Assembly (NCBI GenBank): GCA_937904325.1
Contig: CALGTK010000347.1
Location: 1-33,504 of the forward strand
Direction: 5' to 3'
Length of the DNA: 33,504 nt
Origin: an uncultured Planctomyces sp.
GTDB taxonomy: Bacteria; Planctomycetota; Planctomycetia; Planctomycetales; Planctomycetaceae
Shown here: positions 1 to 8,147 of the stretch, one piece after another
Layout: each line of letters starts with the position of its first letter
Numbering within the stretch: the first letter of the stretch is position 1
The notes under the pieces: model-generated
Databases searched by the model: none
Told to the model about the DNA's origin: nothing
Seen by the model: only the letters and a program-made list of their open reading frames with translations
Translations under genes and position numbers: made by a program

Positions 1-198
1 TCGCCCTGAGTGTGGGAGCGGTTTGCGGGCCTGTTGACGGCGGCTGTCATGGTGCTTGGCAGTCGTCTGATTTCGTGGTCGGGTAGCCGCTCCGCGGTCC
101 ATTTCAGTTCGTATACATCGTGCGTTTTCCCATCGATGCGGTTCGATCCAGCTAGCAGCATGTCGTTCATCGCCGGGGACACAAATGGGTGGTCCATG
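1..198 (-). other. Possible partial or decayed coding stretch at left edge
   Basis: On the minus strand an open frame enters from the window edge. It can be read from an ATG at 198 down to base 1 without a stop and gives a protein-like composition (MDHPFVSPAMNDMLLAGSNR, then a KTHDVYELKWTAERLPDHEI segment). A stop lies shortly upstream of that ATG, and a neighbouring frame also looks protein-like there, so this may be the end of a frameshifted relic instead of a gene start. I do not recognise the family. The remainder of the gene, if any, lies outside the window. Confidence 0.25.
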
Positions 199-904
199 CA
201 TTGCGTGTCCAGGTGACCGGCGCAACGCGGACATGGGCACTACCGATGTTGAGCGTTTTGTACCGAATTCGTGAAGAAAGTCGAAAAGCGGGAGTTGTCC
301 ACAAGACACCGCCGGAACTGATGCATGGGCTATCGGTTGTCTGGCTGCGCTGGTCAGCAAAATTTCATCCGCTGCAGTGTTACGCGACCGACCGCCGGTC
401 AGCATGGACGACCGCGCGTTGTCGGAACTCGATTGTCCAGCCCCAAGGACGTCGTGGACTCAAACAGCCATCGATACGAATACTCCCTGCAGCATCCGGA
501 TTCGCATGAGTGTCAGACGCATTGTCGAAGCGTTCGTTGGTCGCTGGGATGATCGAAGCCACGTTTTCAAGAAAATCAGAGAGCACTTGTCGCTGGAAAC
601 TACTCGGGGACGATGCCGCAACACAGTACTTCACGTTGAACCGTGCCTGTTCTGTCTTTACACACTGATTCGTTTACTGGTTCGACCATCTACCCCGGCG
701 AAACAGAGAAACGATTCACGTCAACTGGGCCGGCAAGACGTCGATCACTTTCTTCGACGCCCTGCCAACCGTCCGATACAACGCCTGGGATAAATACCTT
801 TTCCCACAGGCGATGCCACGGACCACCGTTCAAAAAAAAACGCACGCAGGAAGACGGTAATACTTACCGCACTCGCACTTCCTACCTGACTGCAAAAGTC
901 GAGG
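199..904. other. No recognisable gene
   Basis: About 700 bases without a convincing gene. Short open frames occur on both strands, including an 84-codon minus frame at 380-634, but none has a good ribosome binding site or a recognisable domain. Together with the frame-broken stretch at 1-198 it is most likely decayed coding sequence or spacer. A short A-tract at about 832-841 is downstream of the minus-strand gene that ends at 905, but no clear hairpin precedes it. Confidence 0.4.
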
Positions 905-1870
905 CTAGCGCATGTCGTCGGCTCCGTCCTCATCACCACTGTCGATGTCATCGTCCATGACGTCGTCGCCTTCCAGTTCTTGATTGGCGTCCGAAATTCG
1001 CACATCGGCAGCATCCTCGTGGCCGTCGTGCTGCAGGGCGATTTCACCCTTACGGCGAAAGTCCAACAGCGAGTCGATGGCCGTACCCAACCACAGCGAG
1101 GCGAACGGGACGTTCTTAAAGTGTCGATATCCCTTGCGAGTCCGGTGCTGAATGTCGCCGGCCCCAAGCAGGATCAGTTCGAGAATGTCTCGTGTTTCCC
1201 GCTTCAGTCCGCGAGCAAAAATTGGCTCGCGAGTCGACGTTTTCATGAACTGATGCTCGTAGACGTAGGACTCGTCGATCTCCACCCGGTGAAACAACCA
1301 GGCCCAGACAACTTCTGCCGAGATCAACGCGGTGAATACGTAGGCCGCTGCAACGAAGAAGCCGGGTGATACCGACGCGTCCAAAAGCCGAACATGATTG
1401 GCCACCGCCGTCAGCGGATTCCAGGCGAGTTCAACGGTGGAAAAGTGAGCCAGCCCGAAGAACGCGACGATGCCCGTCGCCAGAATGGAGCAACGAATGA
1501 TGTCAAAGTTGTAGAGGATCGTGATGTAACAGACGAATAACGCGACGAACCAGGCAAGCAATGCCCATCCGGCAGTGAGTACGCCTCCGGCTGTCAGACC
1601 AAACAGAGCCAGGCTTCCCCAGATCATCGGGTGCAGGTAAATCGAGTCGCCGTACCAAACGAATCGGATTCGATAGATTCGATCGCGGTCTCGGACGACC
1701 TGTCCAATGAGGTACGACAGAAAGTGGGTACTGAAACCATTCCAGACTTTCGCCAGTGGCCAGATGAGTACCGCCAACGGAGTTAGAATTGCGGCTTTCA
1801 CCATTTGAAAAAATATGCCTGATGACTTCTGCGAACCTTTCGTCATGGTGGACCTGGTGACTGTAGACAT
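905..1870 (-). CDS. Membrane protein with cytoplasmic domain and acidic tail
   Basis: A 321-residue integral membrane protein of unknown function. Hydrophobic segments are seen near residues 26-43, 80-98, 101-120, 126-143 and 170-193. A soluble region of about 80 residues follows (EHQFMKTSTREPIFARGLKR, then ILELILLGAGDI and KNVPFASLWLG). Its strand-rich pattern is reminiscent of bacterial PH-like domains, but this is only a guess. The last 25 residues are strongly acidic (GDDVMDDDIDSGDEDGADD). The ATG at 1870 is chosen because an AAGGA motif sits about seven bases upstream; an internal Met at 1846 is an alternative. It is transcribed alone, about 245 bases downstream of the secreted-protein gene that ends at 2116. 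I infer an inner-membrane location and do not assign a function. Confidence 0.8.
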   Translation of the reverse strand: MSTVTRSTMTKGSQKSSGIFFQMVKAAILTPLAVLIWPLAKVWNGFSTHFLSYLIGQVVRDRDRIYRIRFVWYGDSIYLHPMIWGSLALFGLTAGGVLTAGWALLAWFVALFVCYITILYNFDIIRCSILATGIVAFFGLAHFSTVELAWNPLTAVANHVRLLDASVSPGFFVAAAYVFTALISAEVVWAWLFHRVEIDESYVYEHQFMKTSTREPIFARGLKRETRDILELILLGAGDIQHRTRKGYRHFKNVPFASLWLGTAIDSLLDFRRKGEIALQHDGHEDAADVRISDANQELEGDDVMDDDIDSGDEDGADDMR

Positions 1871-2043
1871 GGCTGTATCCTTTCTCAGAATCCGGTCACA
1901 AAGGCTCGCTCGAAATGAACTGCCTTGCCGGATTCATTCATGCCCGGGAAAACGCGGCAGATTCGTGAAAGATCATCAGCCCTGCGCGGATTTTGAAGTC
2001 TGAGAATATCGGTCAGAATCCAGGAATCCGGAGATCCATCTGC

Positions 2044-2080
2044 AAAAAGAAAAGCCTCCCAATGCGATGCACGGGAAGCT
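2044..2080 (-). terminator. Probable intrinsic terminator of the 2116-3135 gene
   Basis: Read on the minus strand, AGCTTCCC and GGGAGGCT form an 8-bp stem with one G-U pair around a 12-base loop, followed by TTTTCTTTTT. It begins about 35 bases past the stop codon of the minus-strand gene ending at 2116. Confidence 0.65.
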
Positions 2081-2115
2081 GTGATATTCAATTCAGTTTT
2101 GAGCGTTGAGGATTA

Positions 2116-3135
2116 CTAAGGTGTTGAAGACGCAGTCTCGACTGCACCGGCTTTCGGATCGCGTGTGTCATCCGGGCGATAGATCCAGAGCGGTTTGGTT
2201 TTCTCTTTAATCTCTCGCTCGTTCTGATCGAAGCTGTCACCCGGGCGCCAGAAGTCTTGAGTCAGTGTTTTTCGCCAGACGATCACTCCGTCATCAACAC
2301 GGTCGTTCGTCACCGTGTAATACCACTGCTGGTCAGCAGAGCCGTCTGGTGGGAATTTACCATCGCGAAGCAGGTCACCAACTTGAGCGGCCGCTCGCCA
2401 TTGCTGTGTGAGCACTCCGTTCCAGACTTGATCGCTAACAAGAAGGTTTCCTTCGTCAGCACGAGCTTTTAGATCGTCGTAAGAAACCGGCCCCTTCACC
2501 AGCTTGTATCCGTTTGAGAAGCCTGCCAGAAAGATTGTGAAGAAGTCAGTGTCAGCGGGGACGGCCCGAAAAATAGCGACGCCGTAGAAGCCTTCCGGAT
2601 CTTCGGCATCTTTCGGGACAGTTGACGGGATTGGCTGTGAGGCTTCGACTGTGTTCAAGAGGCGAAGGCGTTCGCGACGGCTGATTACGCTTTGTGCTTC
2701 TGGTATCACTGAATCGTTGATGACAGTGCGTTTTCCATTATCAGTTGTGATGAGCGAAATTTCCGGAACGAAGAAGCCGACCGTCGGATTCTCTCCGAGA
2801 TCGTTGATTGGAACGCGGTCCTGTTCCTCTTGCTTTCGATCGATCTCTCGATTGATCGCTTTATAAACTATGTAGTAAAGCAGTTCCGGTCGTTTAGTAC
2901 CCGTGCGGGCGTCAGTGATTGGTACTTCAATCATGCGAAGGGATTTGAATTCAAGCTCGAAGATCCACAGGTCCGGTTGGGCTTGTCGTTCTTCGCCGGT
3001 CGCGACAGGTTGCGCTACCAGGTTGAATCCGCCTTTGGTTTCGACTTTCTGCGCGACGGCCACGCTTCCCAGCATGGCAAACGCAGCGACGCACCAGGCG
3101 GCAATTGGGAAGAGATGTTTTCGAGGGCTGCTCAT
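2116..3135 (-). CDS. Secreted protein of unknown function
   Basis: A 339-residue protein with a typical Sec signal peptide (MSSPRKHLFPIAAWCVAAFA, cleavage probably after VAVAQ). The mature part is soluble and mixed alpha/beta with no motif I recognise. It contains a stretch LWIFELEFKSLRMIEVPI near the mature N-terminus, FYGVAIFRAVPADTDFFTIF in the middle and several Trp-rich segments (WYYTVTNDR, VIVWRKTLTQDFW) toward the end. The frame extends upstream to an ATG at 3165, but the start at 3135 is preferred: GGAG lies eight bases upstream of it and the signal peptide then begins directly. It is divergent from the lipoprotein gene at 3547 and followed by a likely terminator. The periplasmic or surface location is inferred from the signal peptide only. 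Confidence 0.8.
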   Translation of the reverse strand: MSSPRKHLFPIAAWCVAAFAMLGSVAVAQKVETKGGFNLVAQPVATGEERQAQPDLWIFELEFKSLRMIEVPITDARTGTKRPELLYYIVYKAINREIDRKQEEQDRVPINDLGENPTVGFFVPEISLITTDNGKRTVINDSVIPEAQSVISRRERLRLLNTVEASQPIPSTVPKDAEDPEGFYGVAIFRAVPADTDFFTIFLAGFSNGYKLVKGPVSYDDLKARADEGNLLVSDQVWNGVLTQQWRAAAQVGDLLRDGKFPPDGSADQQWYYTVTNDRVDDGVIVWRKTLTQDFWRPGDSFDQNEREIKEKTKPLWIYRPDDTRDPKAGAVETASSTP

Positions 3136-3311
3136 CAGTGGTGCTCCGTCGGCCAGGCCGGACATACAAGAACTGATTGGAAGTGTAGAATCTTGTTCGA
3201 TTAGAAAGAATTAAAACAGCATCCAGGTACAAACGGAAAGTATGCGGGATAGTTGCTACACCGCGCGAGGCCGTCTTCCACGTATTTTCAGGATCGACTA
3301 TATCAACGCAA

Positions 3312-3400
3312 GATCTGCAGAATCAACGCGTTACTGTCTCAACGACCGAGGTCGTCGCAGGTTGCCGCTTTACTTTGACGATTGATCTGCAGATTCAATC
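3312..3400. promoter_or_regulatory. Repeated operator-like motif in divergent intergenic region
   Basis: Two 15-base copies, GATCTGCAGAATCAA at 3312-3326 and GATCTGCAGATTCAA at 3384-3398, differ at one base and are 72 bases apart. The second lies in a near-palindrome (3380-3400: GATTGA, TCTGCAGA, one extra T, TCAATC) and directly follows a TTGACG that could be a -35 element. The spacing and symmetry suggest a regulator site for one or both divergent genes (3135 on minus, 3547 on plus). No experiment or homologue supports this. Confidence 0.3.
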
Positions 3401-3546
3401 GTACCTGCCTTACCGGCACCTCTCGCGTAAGTTCGCGCAAGAAGACGTTGAAACCGGGTTTATCGGATCAATTGACGGACCACGAAGGTCAGCATTCGAA
3501 ATGCTTGAGAGATCCCGGCGGCCTATCACGAACAAGGATTGCCAAG

Positions 3547-3996
3547 ATGTTGTGGTCAAATTCCAGGCTGATGGTATCCGTCTTGGTCGTTGTCATGTCG
3601 TTTTCCTCGAGTGGCTGCGGATCGTTCTCGGCCCGCAACCTGCCAGATTTTGATGACATGTTCGGAGCCAAAGCTGGCACCCGCGACGAGGAACAGCATC
3701 GTCAAAGCTACCAGAAGTCGCGGGATCCTGAAGATCTGCGATGGCTTCTGGCTAATCGGATTAGTTCAGGCATGTCGACATCCGAGGTCAGGCGAATCAT
3801 TGGTCAGGAAGGTCGACGGCTCCACAATGATAGTTGGATCAAAAAAGGCGGCGGCTATTACCAGAGCGGCGACGAAGTCTGGAAATGGGAACAGGATCGC
3901 AATGGTCAGAGCTTGATTCTGGTATTTCGTGAAGGCCAACTCGTGAATTTCGACCCTGCGGACTACTCAGAGGAGTTGGAACTGTTTGAGTTCTGA
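3547..3996 (+). CDS. Small lipoprotein, possible BamE/SmpA-like fold
   Basis: A 149-residue predicted lipoprotein. Starting at 3547 gives a short signal sequence (MLWSNSRLMVSVLVVVMSFS) and a lipobox-like SSSGC, so the Cys would be lipidated. The open frame extends further upstream to 3382, but that extension would bury the signal peptide; an internal Met at 3571 is also possible. The mature domain has a Gly-Met turn and helix (RISSGMSTSEVRRIIGQEG), followed by strand segments (SGDEVWKWEQ, SLILVFREGQLVNFDP). This layout resembles the BamE/SmpA-like fold, where GMxxxxVxxxxG precedes a beta sheet, but identity is too low to claim the function. It stands alone between a divergent secreted-protein gene and proA. 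Confidence 0.7.
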   Translation: MLWSNSRLMVSVLVVVMSFSSSGCGSFSARNLPDFDDMFGAKAGTRDEEQHRQSYQKSRDPEDLRWLLANRISSGMSTSEVRRIIGQEGRRLHNDSWIKKGGGYYQSGDEVWKWEQDRNGQSLILVFREGQLVNFDPADYSEELELFEF

Positions 3997-4175
3997 TTCT
4001 GACAGGTTGATTGCAGATTTGCCGTATTTTCACGGGCGACCATGTCTTTCATTAGTCCCGGTCCATTGGTCGTACCGGAAACTGGTTGCCGAAATGGTAT
4101 CTGGATGGCAATGACGCGAATCTGCCGAACGGGCATGTCTCAGTGATCGAGTGTATCCGCAGTGATTTTGCCGCG

Positions 4176-4206
4176 TTGACACGTTTCTGCCCTTGCCGGA
4201 TACTCC
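4176..4206 (+). promoter_or_regulatory. Weak candidate promoter upstream of proA
   Basis: A perfect TTGACA (4176-4181) is followed after 18-19 bases by ATACTCC, a poor -10 match, about 80 bases before the proA start. It is offered only because it is the best hexamer pair in the 290-base gap between 3996 and 4287, which otherwise shows nothing recognisable. Confidence 0.2.
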
Positions 4207-4286
4207 CTTGTGGCTTGGAGTTACCGAAATTTCAGATGATTTCAGTGTGCTCCGGGCGACGATCTTGACCTTATCGAAGAATTCTG

Positions 4287-5558
4287 ATGACTGACTCTAC
4301 GCACACGGATTTTGATCAATACGCAAAAGAGTGGGCAGTTCGTGCCCGAATTGCGTCTCGTGAACTGACCGTGGCTCGGGGTGAGCAGAAGAACGCCTGG
4401 CTGGAACGGTCGGCAGAATTGCTTCGAACTCGGACCGCTACGGTCCTCGAAGCCAACTCAAAAGACATTGAAGCGGCTTCGACATTTGGACTGACGAATG
4501 CGCAGGTCGATAGACTGAGGCTCGACGAAAACCGAATCGAAGGAGTCGCGGCGGCGTTGGAAGAAATCGCGAAATTGCCGGATCCGATCGGCGAGATCTT
4601 CGAAAGCAACACCCGGCCGAATGGTTTGCTGGTTACCCGAGTTCGAGTGCCACTTGGAGTCGTGTTCTTTATTTTCGAATCACGCCCGAATGTAACGGCC
4701 GATGCGGCCGCGATCTGCGTGAAGAGTGGCAATGCGGTGATCTTGCGAGGCGGAAAAGAGGCGTTCCACAGTAACCATGCAATGCATGGTCTGCTGGTCG
4801 AAGCTCTGGAAGAAGTCGGTCTGCCGAAGGATGCTGTTCAGCTAGTCGATACGACCGACCGGGATGCTGTGGGATCGTTCCTGCGGCTTCGCGATCTGAT
4901 CGATGTGACGATTCCTCGGGGCGGAAAAGGCTTGATCGAGCGAGTTGCCCAGGACGCGGCGATGCCCGTCATCAAGCACTACGACGGAAACTGCCACGTC
5001 TTTGTCGATAAGGCTGCTGATCCTCAAATGGCAACGAACATTGTGGTGAACAGCAAAACCCACCGGCCAGGGGTCTGTAACGCTGCCGAGTCATTGTTGA
5101 TTCATCGTGATGTCGCAGCCGATCTTCTGCTCCAGATCGCTGACGCGTTAAAGGAAGCAGGTGTCGAACTTCGATGCTGTCCAAGGTCGCAGGAATTGAT
5201 TTCTGATTCGGTGGCCGCGACCGACGAAGACTTTTATACGGAATTTCTGGGACTCGTAATGTCGGTCAAAGTCGTTGACGATGTTGAGGATGCGATTGCT
5301 CATATTAACAAGTACGGCTCACACCACACAGACGCGATCGTGACGCGAGACCTGCCGACTGCCACTCAGTTTTCAGCATCAGTCGACTCGGCAGCGGTTC
5401 ACGTCAACACAAGCACCAGGTTCAACGACGGCGGCGAATACGGATTGGGAGCGGAAATCGGAATAAGCACCGACAAGTTTCATGCTCGCGGGCCATGTGG
5501 ACTTCGGGAATTGACCAGTTACAAGTACATCGTTCACGGAAACGGCCAGATCAGGTAA
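4287..5558 (+). CDS. proA: Gamma-glutamyl phosphate reductase (ProA)
   Basis: A 423-residue enzyme of the aldehyde dehydrogenase superfamily. It reduces gamma-glutamyl phosphate with NADPH to glutamate semialdehyde, the second step of proline synthesis in the cytoplasm. The family hallmarks are present: [17 protein letters not shown] near residue 121, the cofactor-domain stretch [12 protein letters not shown] near 148, IPRGGKGLI near 209 and the catalytic Cys at about 264 in [12 protein letters not shown]. The C-terminus has [14 protein letters not shown] and [14 protein letters not shown]. Length is normal for ProA. The partner kinase gene proB is not adjacent, so it is presumably elsewhere. 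The start at 4287 is the first Met of the frame and fits the usual N-terminus, although the ribosome binding site is weak. About 125 bases separate it from fliM. Confidence 0.97.
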   Translation: MTDSTHTDFDQYAKEWAVRARIASRELTVARGEQKNAWLERSAELLRTRTATVLEANSKDIEAASTFGLTNAQVDRLRLDENRIEGVAAALEEIAKLPDPIGEIFESNTRPNGLLVTRVRVPLGVVFFIFESRPNVTADAAAICVKSGNAVILRGGKEAFHSNHAMHGLLVEALEEVGLPKDAVQLVDTTDRDAVGSFLRLRDLIDVTIPRGGKGLIERVAQDAAMPVIKHYDGNCHVFVDKAADPQMATNIVVNSKTHRPGVCNAAESLLIHRDVAADLLLQIADALKEAGVELRCCPRSQELISDSVAATDEDFYTEFLGLVMSVKVVDDVEDAIAHINKYGSHHTDAIVTRDLPTATQFSASVDSAAVHVNTSTRFNDGGEYGLGAEIGISTDKFHARGPCGLRELTSYKYIVHGNGQIR

Positions 5559-5684
5559 CTTCAACTCATCAGAAGGGTCGAACGCCGAAATCAAAATCGT
5601 CCGCTGTCAGTCACTGAGTAGTCGCTCAGAGCCTGACCAGACAACCGGGCGGAGTTCGGTGATTCAACCTGGGAGCAGCCACGA

Positions 5685-6713
5685 ATGGCAGACGTTCTCA
5701 GCCAATCAGAAGTCGAATCGTTGCTGGCAGCTCTTGAGCCCGGCGACGCAACCGGTGCGGCGAAAGAGTCAGACTACGCCGCTCGCGTTTCGATTTACGA
5801 TTTCAAACGCCCGGAGCGAGTCTCCAAAGAGCAGATGGAGGCGTTTCAGACGCTACACGAAGGCTTCAGTCGTGAGCTGAGTGCCGCACTGAGTGCGATG
5901 CTCAGAAACATCTGCGAGGTCAAGTTGCTCAGCGTGGACCAGCTTACCTATAGCGAATTCGTGTTCAGTCTTGAGGACCCGACGTGCTTCATTCTGGTCG
6001 ATTCAAAAGGTCTCGCTGGGAAGATCATCCTCGACCTCAATCCCAGCATTGTGTTTCCGATTGTCGACCGATTATTAGGCGCGAGCCGTGAATCGCAAGG
6101 CGCAAGCTCCGTTCAACGCCCGCTGACTCAAATCGAAGTACGGCTGGCGACGCGCGTCACCGATCTAATTCTAGAGGCGCTCTCGAACGCCTGGGCTGAA
6201 ATCTGTGACCTGCAGCTCAAGGTCGTTCAGATCGAAAGTAACCCGCAACTTGTGCAGATTGTTCCGCCGAACGAAGTTGTCGTACTGATCAGCTTTGAAA
6301 TCACGTTCGGAGAATCTCGCGGGATTCTCAATCTGTGCATCCCGTTTAATACGATCGAGTCGAAAGCCAGCAAGCTCACTTCTACAAGTTGGGGCTCGCA
6401 CGAGAAACGCGAGTTGGATGATGCTCAGAAGACGAATCTGAATGCCAGTCTCACGATGGCCAACGTGGAACTGAATGTCGAGATTGCGGAGACAGAACTA
6501 TCGACCGCCGATATCATGAACCTCGAAGTAGGCGACATCATCATGACCGAGGCGCCTGCTGAACTTGGGGCTTCCATCAAGATCAGTGGCCGGCCAATGT
6601 TCCGAGGCATGCCTGGCGTTTATCGCGGTAAGAAAGCGATTCGCATTACGGAGATGCTCGAATCGCCAGCACAGGCATTGGGACTGGAGCCAAAATCGGA
6701 CGATTCACCGTAG
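5685..6713 (+). CDS. fliM: Flagellar motor switch protein FliM
   Basis: A 342-residue FliM. In the C-ring of the flagellar motor it binds phosphorylated CheY through its N-terminal peptide and controls rotation direction with FliG and FliN. The N-terminus carries the LSQSEVESLLAAL segment equivalent to the CheY-binding motif. The middle domain holds YDFKRPERVS, LEDPTCFILVDSKGL and RLLGASRES, followed by LTQIEVRLATRVTDLILEAL and the GESRGILNLCIPFNTIES stretch. The C-terminal SpoA domain ends with NLEVGDIIMTEAP and a short tail. A GGGAG motif about nine bases upstream supports the ATG at 5685. No other flagellar gene is in the window, so this copy is separated from any flagellar cluster. Identity as FliM instead of FliN or FliY is based on length and the N-terminal motif. 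Confidence 0.95.
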   Translation: MADVLSQSEVESLLAALEPGDATGAAKESDYAARVSIYDFKRPERVSKEQMEAFQTLHEGFSRELSAALSAMLRNICEVKLLSVDQLTYSEFVFSLEDPTCFILVDSKGLAGKIILDLNPSIVFPIVDRLLGASRESQGASSVQRPLTQIEVRLATRVTDLILEALSNAWAEICDLQLKVVQIESNPQLVQIVPPNEVVVLISFEITFGESRGILNLCIPFNTIESKASKLTSTSWGSHEKRELDDAQKTNLNASLTMANVELNVEIAETELSTADIMNLEVGDIIMTEAPAELGASIKISGRPMFRGMPGVYRGKKAIRITEMLESPAQALGLEPKSDDSP

Positions 6714-6719
6714 GGTTAT

Positions 6720-7718
6720 TCAAGAGTTCTTCAGCAGCTTCTGGATCACGCTTCGCAGGTTCCTGCCTCGGACGTCAAACTGGTGCAGCTTTCCGCTTTG
6801 ATCAACGATGAACAACGACGGGATCGTGGGGACAAAGTAGCTTTCCCGAAGTGATTCGACGGTGCTTCGTTCAACGATCATCGGCCATGTGATTTTGGCC
6901 CGAGTTGTGAATTGCTCGACGATCGAAGGATCTTCGTCGAGGCTGATGCCGATGATTTCAAATCCGTCGTCGTGGTAATCCGCGTAAATTCGTTTCAGGT
7001 TGGGCATCTCTTCGAGGCACGGCGGGCAGTTTGTTGCCCAGAAGTCGATGAGTACTACTTTGCCTTCGAGACTTGCAAGACTGACTGTTCCGCCAGTGAT
7101 GTCCGAGCCTTCGACGTCAGGAGCTCGCTGGTCGACCATGTCCATCTTTTTGATGCGGTTTTCGCATAGACTGCGAACGTCTGCGTTCAGGAAGAACTTG
7201 CTGGCGATTTCCTCGTAAACGTGCCGTGCGGCAGCAAAGTCTCGGGTGAGCTGGAGTTGAGTTGCCAGTTGTCGGCCGAATTCGATTAACGTTCCGCCGG
7301 ATTGAAACCTTGCGAAGCGAAGCTGCGAAATGAATAGTTCGACGGCCTCTTCTGACTTACCTCCTTTGGCCAGCCCTATGGCCAGAACCTGCTGAGCAAT
7401 TCCTCGCGTCGCTGCTGAAGCATTGGGAGATTTCATGTAGGTTCGGGCAAGCTCGACGGCTTCAGGTTCGAATCCGTGCCCGAGCGCTGTAACAAACAGC
7501 CACTGCCAGGCACGCTCGGCATCTGCCGCGGCGCTGTTTTTGGCGACGTACTTCGTTACCCGGTCAAAAGTCGCTCGCGTTTGTTCAGCGATAATCGATT
7601 CAAATGTCGTCGTGGGAACTTCGTTGGCGAAACTTCTAATTGGTGTCGAGGCGGATGAAAGAGTTGCCGCGGCTAAGATAGCGACGGTAGCAAGTCGACT
7701 GTATGAGGAGTTTGTCAT
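6720..7718 (-). CDS. Exported TlpA/ResA-like thioredoxin-fold protein
   Basis: A 332-residue exported protein with two parts. After a signal peptide (residues about 1-32, ending ...RSFANEV) comes a helical region of about 165 residues with tetratricopeptide-like helix pairs (AWQWLFVTALGHG, EEAVELFISQLRFARF, DFAAARHVYEEIASKF). The C-terminal domain is a TlpA/ResA-type thioredoxin with LIDFWATNCPPCLEEMPNL (active-site Cys at about 231 and 234) and the cis-Pro loop VPTIPSLFIVD. Such proteins usually reduce disulfides or assist cytochrome c maturation outside the cytoplasm. Here no cytochrome genes are adjacent, so the substrate is unknown. The start at 7718 is preferred over the upstream ATG at 7805 because AGGGG precedes it and the signal peptide starts there. 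Its stop lies six bases from the fliM stop (convergent). Confidence 0.88.
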   Translation of the reverse strand: MTNSSYSRLATVAILAAATLSSASTPIRSFANEVPTTTFESIIAEQTRATFDRVTKYVAKNSAAADAERAWQWLFVTALGHGFEPEAVELARTYMKSPNASAATRGIAQQVLAIGLAKGGKSEEAVELFISQLRFARFQSGGTLIEFGRQLATQLQLTRDFAAARHVYEEIASKFFLNADVRSLCENRIKKMDMVDQRAPDVEGSDITGGTVSLASLEGKVVLIDFWATNCPPCLEEMPNLKRIYADYHDDGFEIIGISLDEDPSIVEQFTTRAKITWPMIVERSTVESLRESYFVPTIPSLFIVDQSGKLHQFDVRGRNLRSVIQKLLKNS

Positions 7719-7949
7719 GGCGCCCCTGAGTTTTGGATGTCTGGAGTGTTCTGGATTCGAGTTTCGAAACACGAATTGGCAGCGAGGGTACTGATTCCGG
7801 CACATGTTCGAAATCGCTTCCCTTAAATTATGAATCCGAGCATTTTTCTACAGAGAGTACAGATAAACACAGTGAGTCTCGACAGGATACAGTTGTACTG
7901 TGTGCGGCTGGGGTTCTGCGTGGTCCAATCTGGAAGTTATTTCGGCGCA

Positions 7950-7980
7950 TAAAAAAGGGCACCGGTGTGATACCGGTGCC
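7950..7980 (-). terminator. Intrinsic terminator of the 8148-9239 gene
   Basis: Read on minus, GGCACCGGT (9 bp, perfect) pairs around a 5-base loop with ACCGGTGCC, followed by a run of six T. It is a strong rho-independent terminator, located about 170 bases after the stop of the minus-strand gene at 8148, so that transcript would have a long structured 3' region. Confidence 0.85.
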
Positions 7981-8017
7981 GCGGGGAAGAACGAAACGCA
8001 GCGGAGGGGAGACTGCA

Positions 8018-8055
8018 CTTGTAAGCAACCTGGGAGGGAGGACGTCGCTTACAAG
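8018..8055. repeat. Inverted repeat in 3' region, 9-bp arms
   Basis: CTTGTAAGC at 8018-8026 and GCTTACAAG at 8047-8055 are perfect complements separated by 20 bases. They lie between the polypurine tract and the terminator downstream of the gene ending at 8148. It may be an RNA stem in that transcript. Confidence 0.6.
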
Positions 8056-8058
8056 CAT

Positions 8059-8100
8059 GGGAGAGGGGAAGGGAGAAGGGAGAAGGGGAAGGGAGGGAAA
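8059..8100 (+). other. 42-base polypurine tract with eight G-runs
   Basis: Every base from 8059 to 8100 is a purine, with eight runs of three or four G separated by one to four A/G bases. This pattern has strong G-quadruplex potential on the plus strand; the minus-strand transcript of the neighbouring gene would carry a pyrimidine tract here. It is non-coding and sits 50 bases past the stop at 8148. Confidence 0.75.
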
Positions 8101-8147
8101 CGTTGCCGGATGGAGCCCGGCGGCCGGAATAGAACCGGCGGGAGAAA

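Noticed and set aside
8059-8100. Purine tract considered as a CRISPR or tandem repeat array
   Set aside because: The units are irregular and there are no spacers; it is a simple purine tract.
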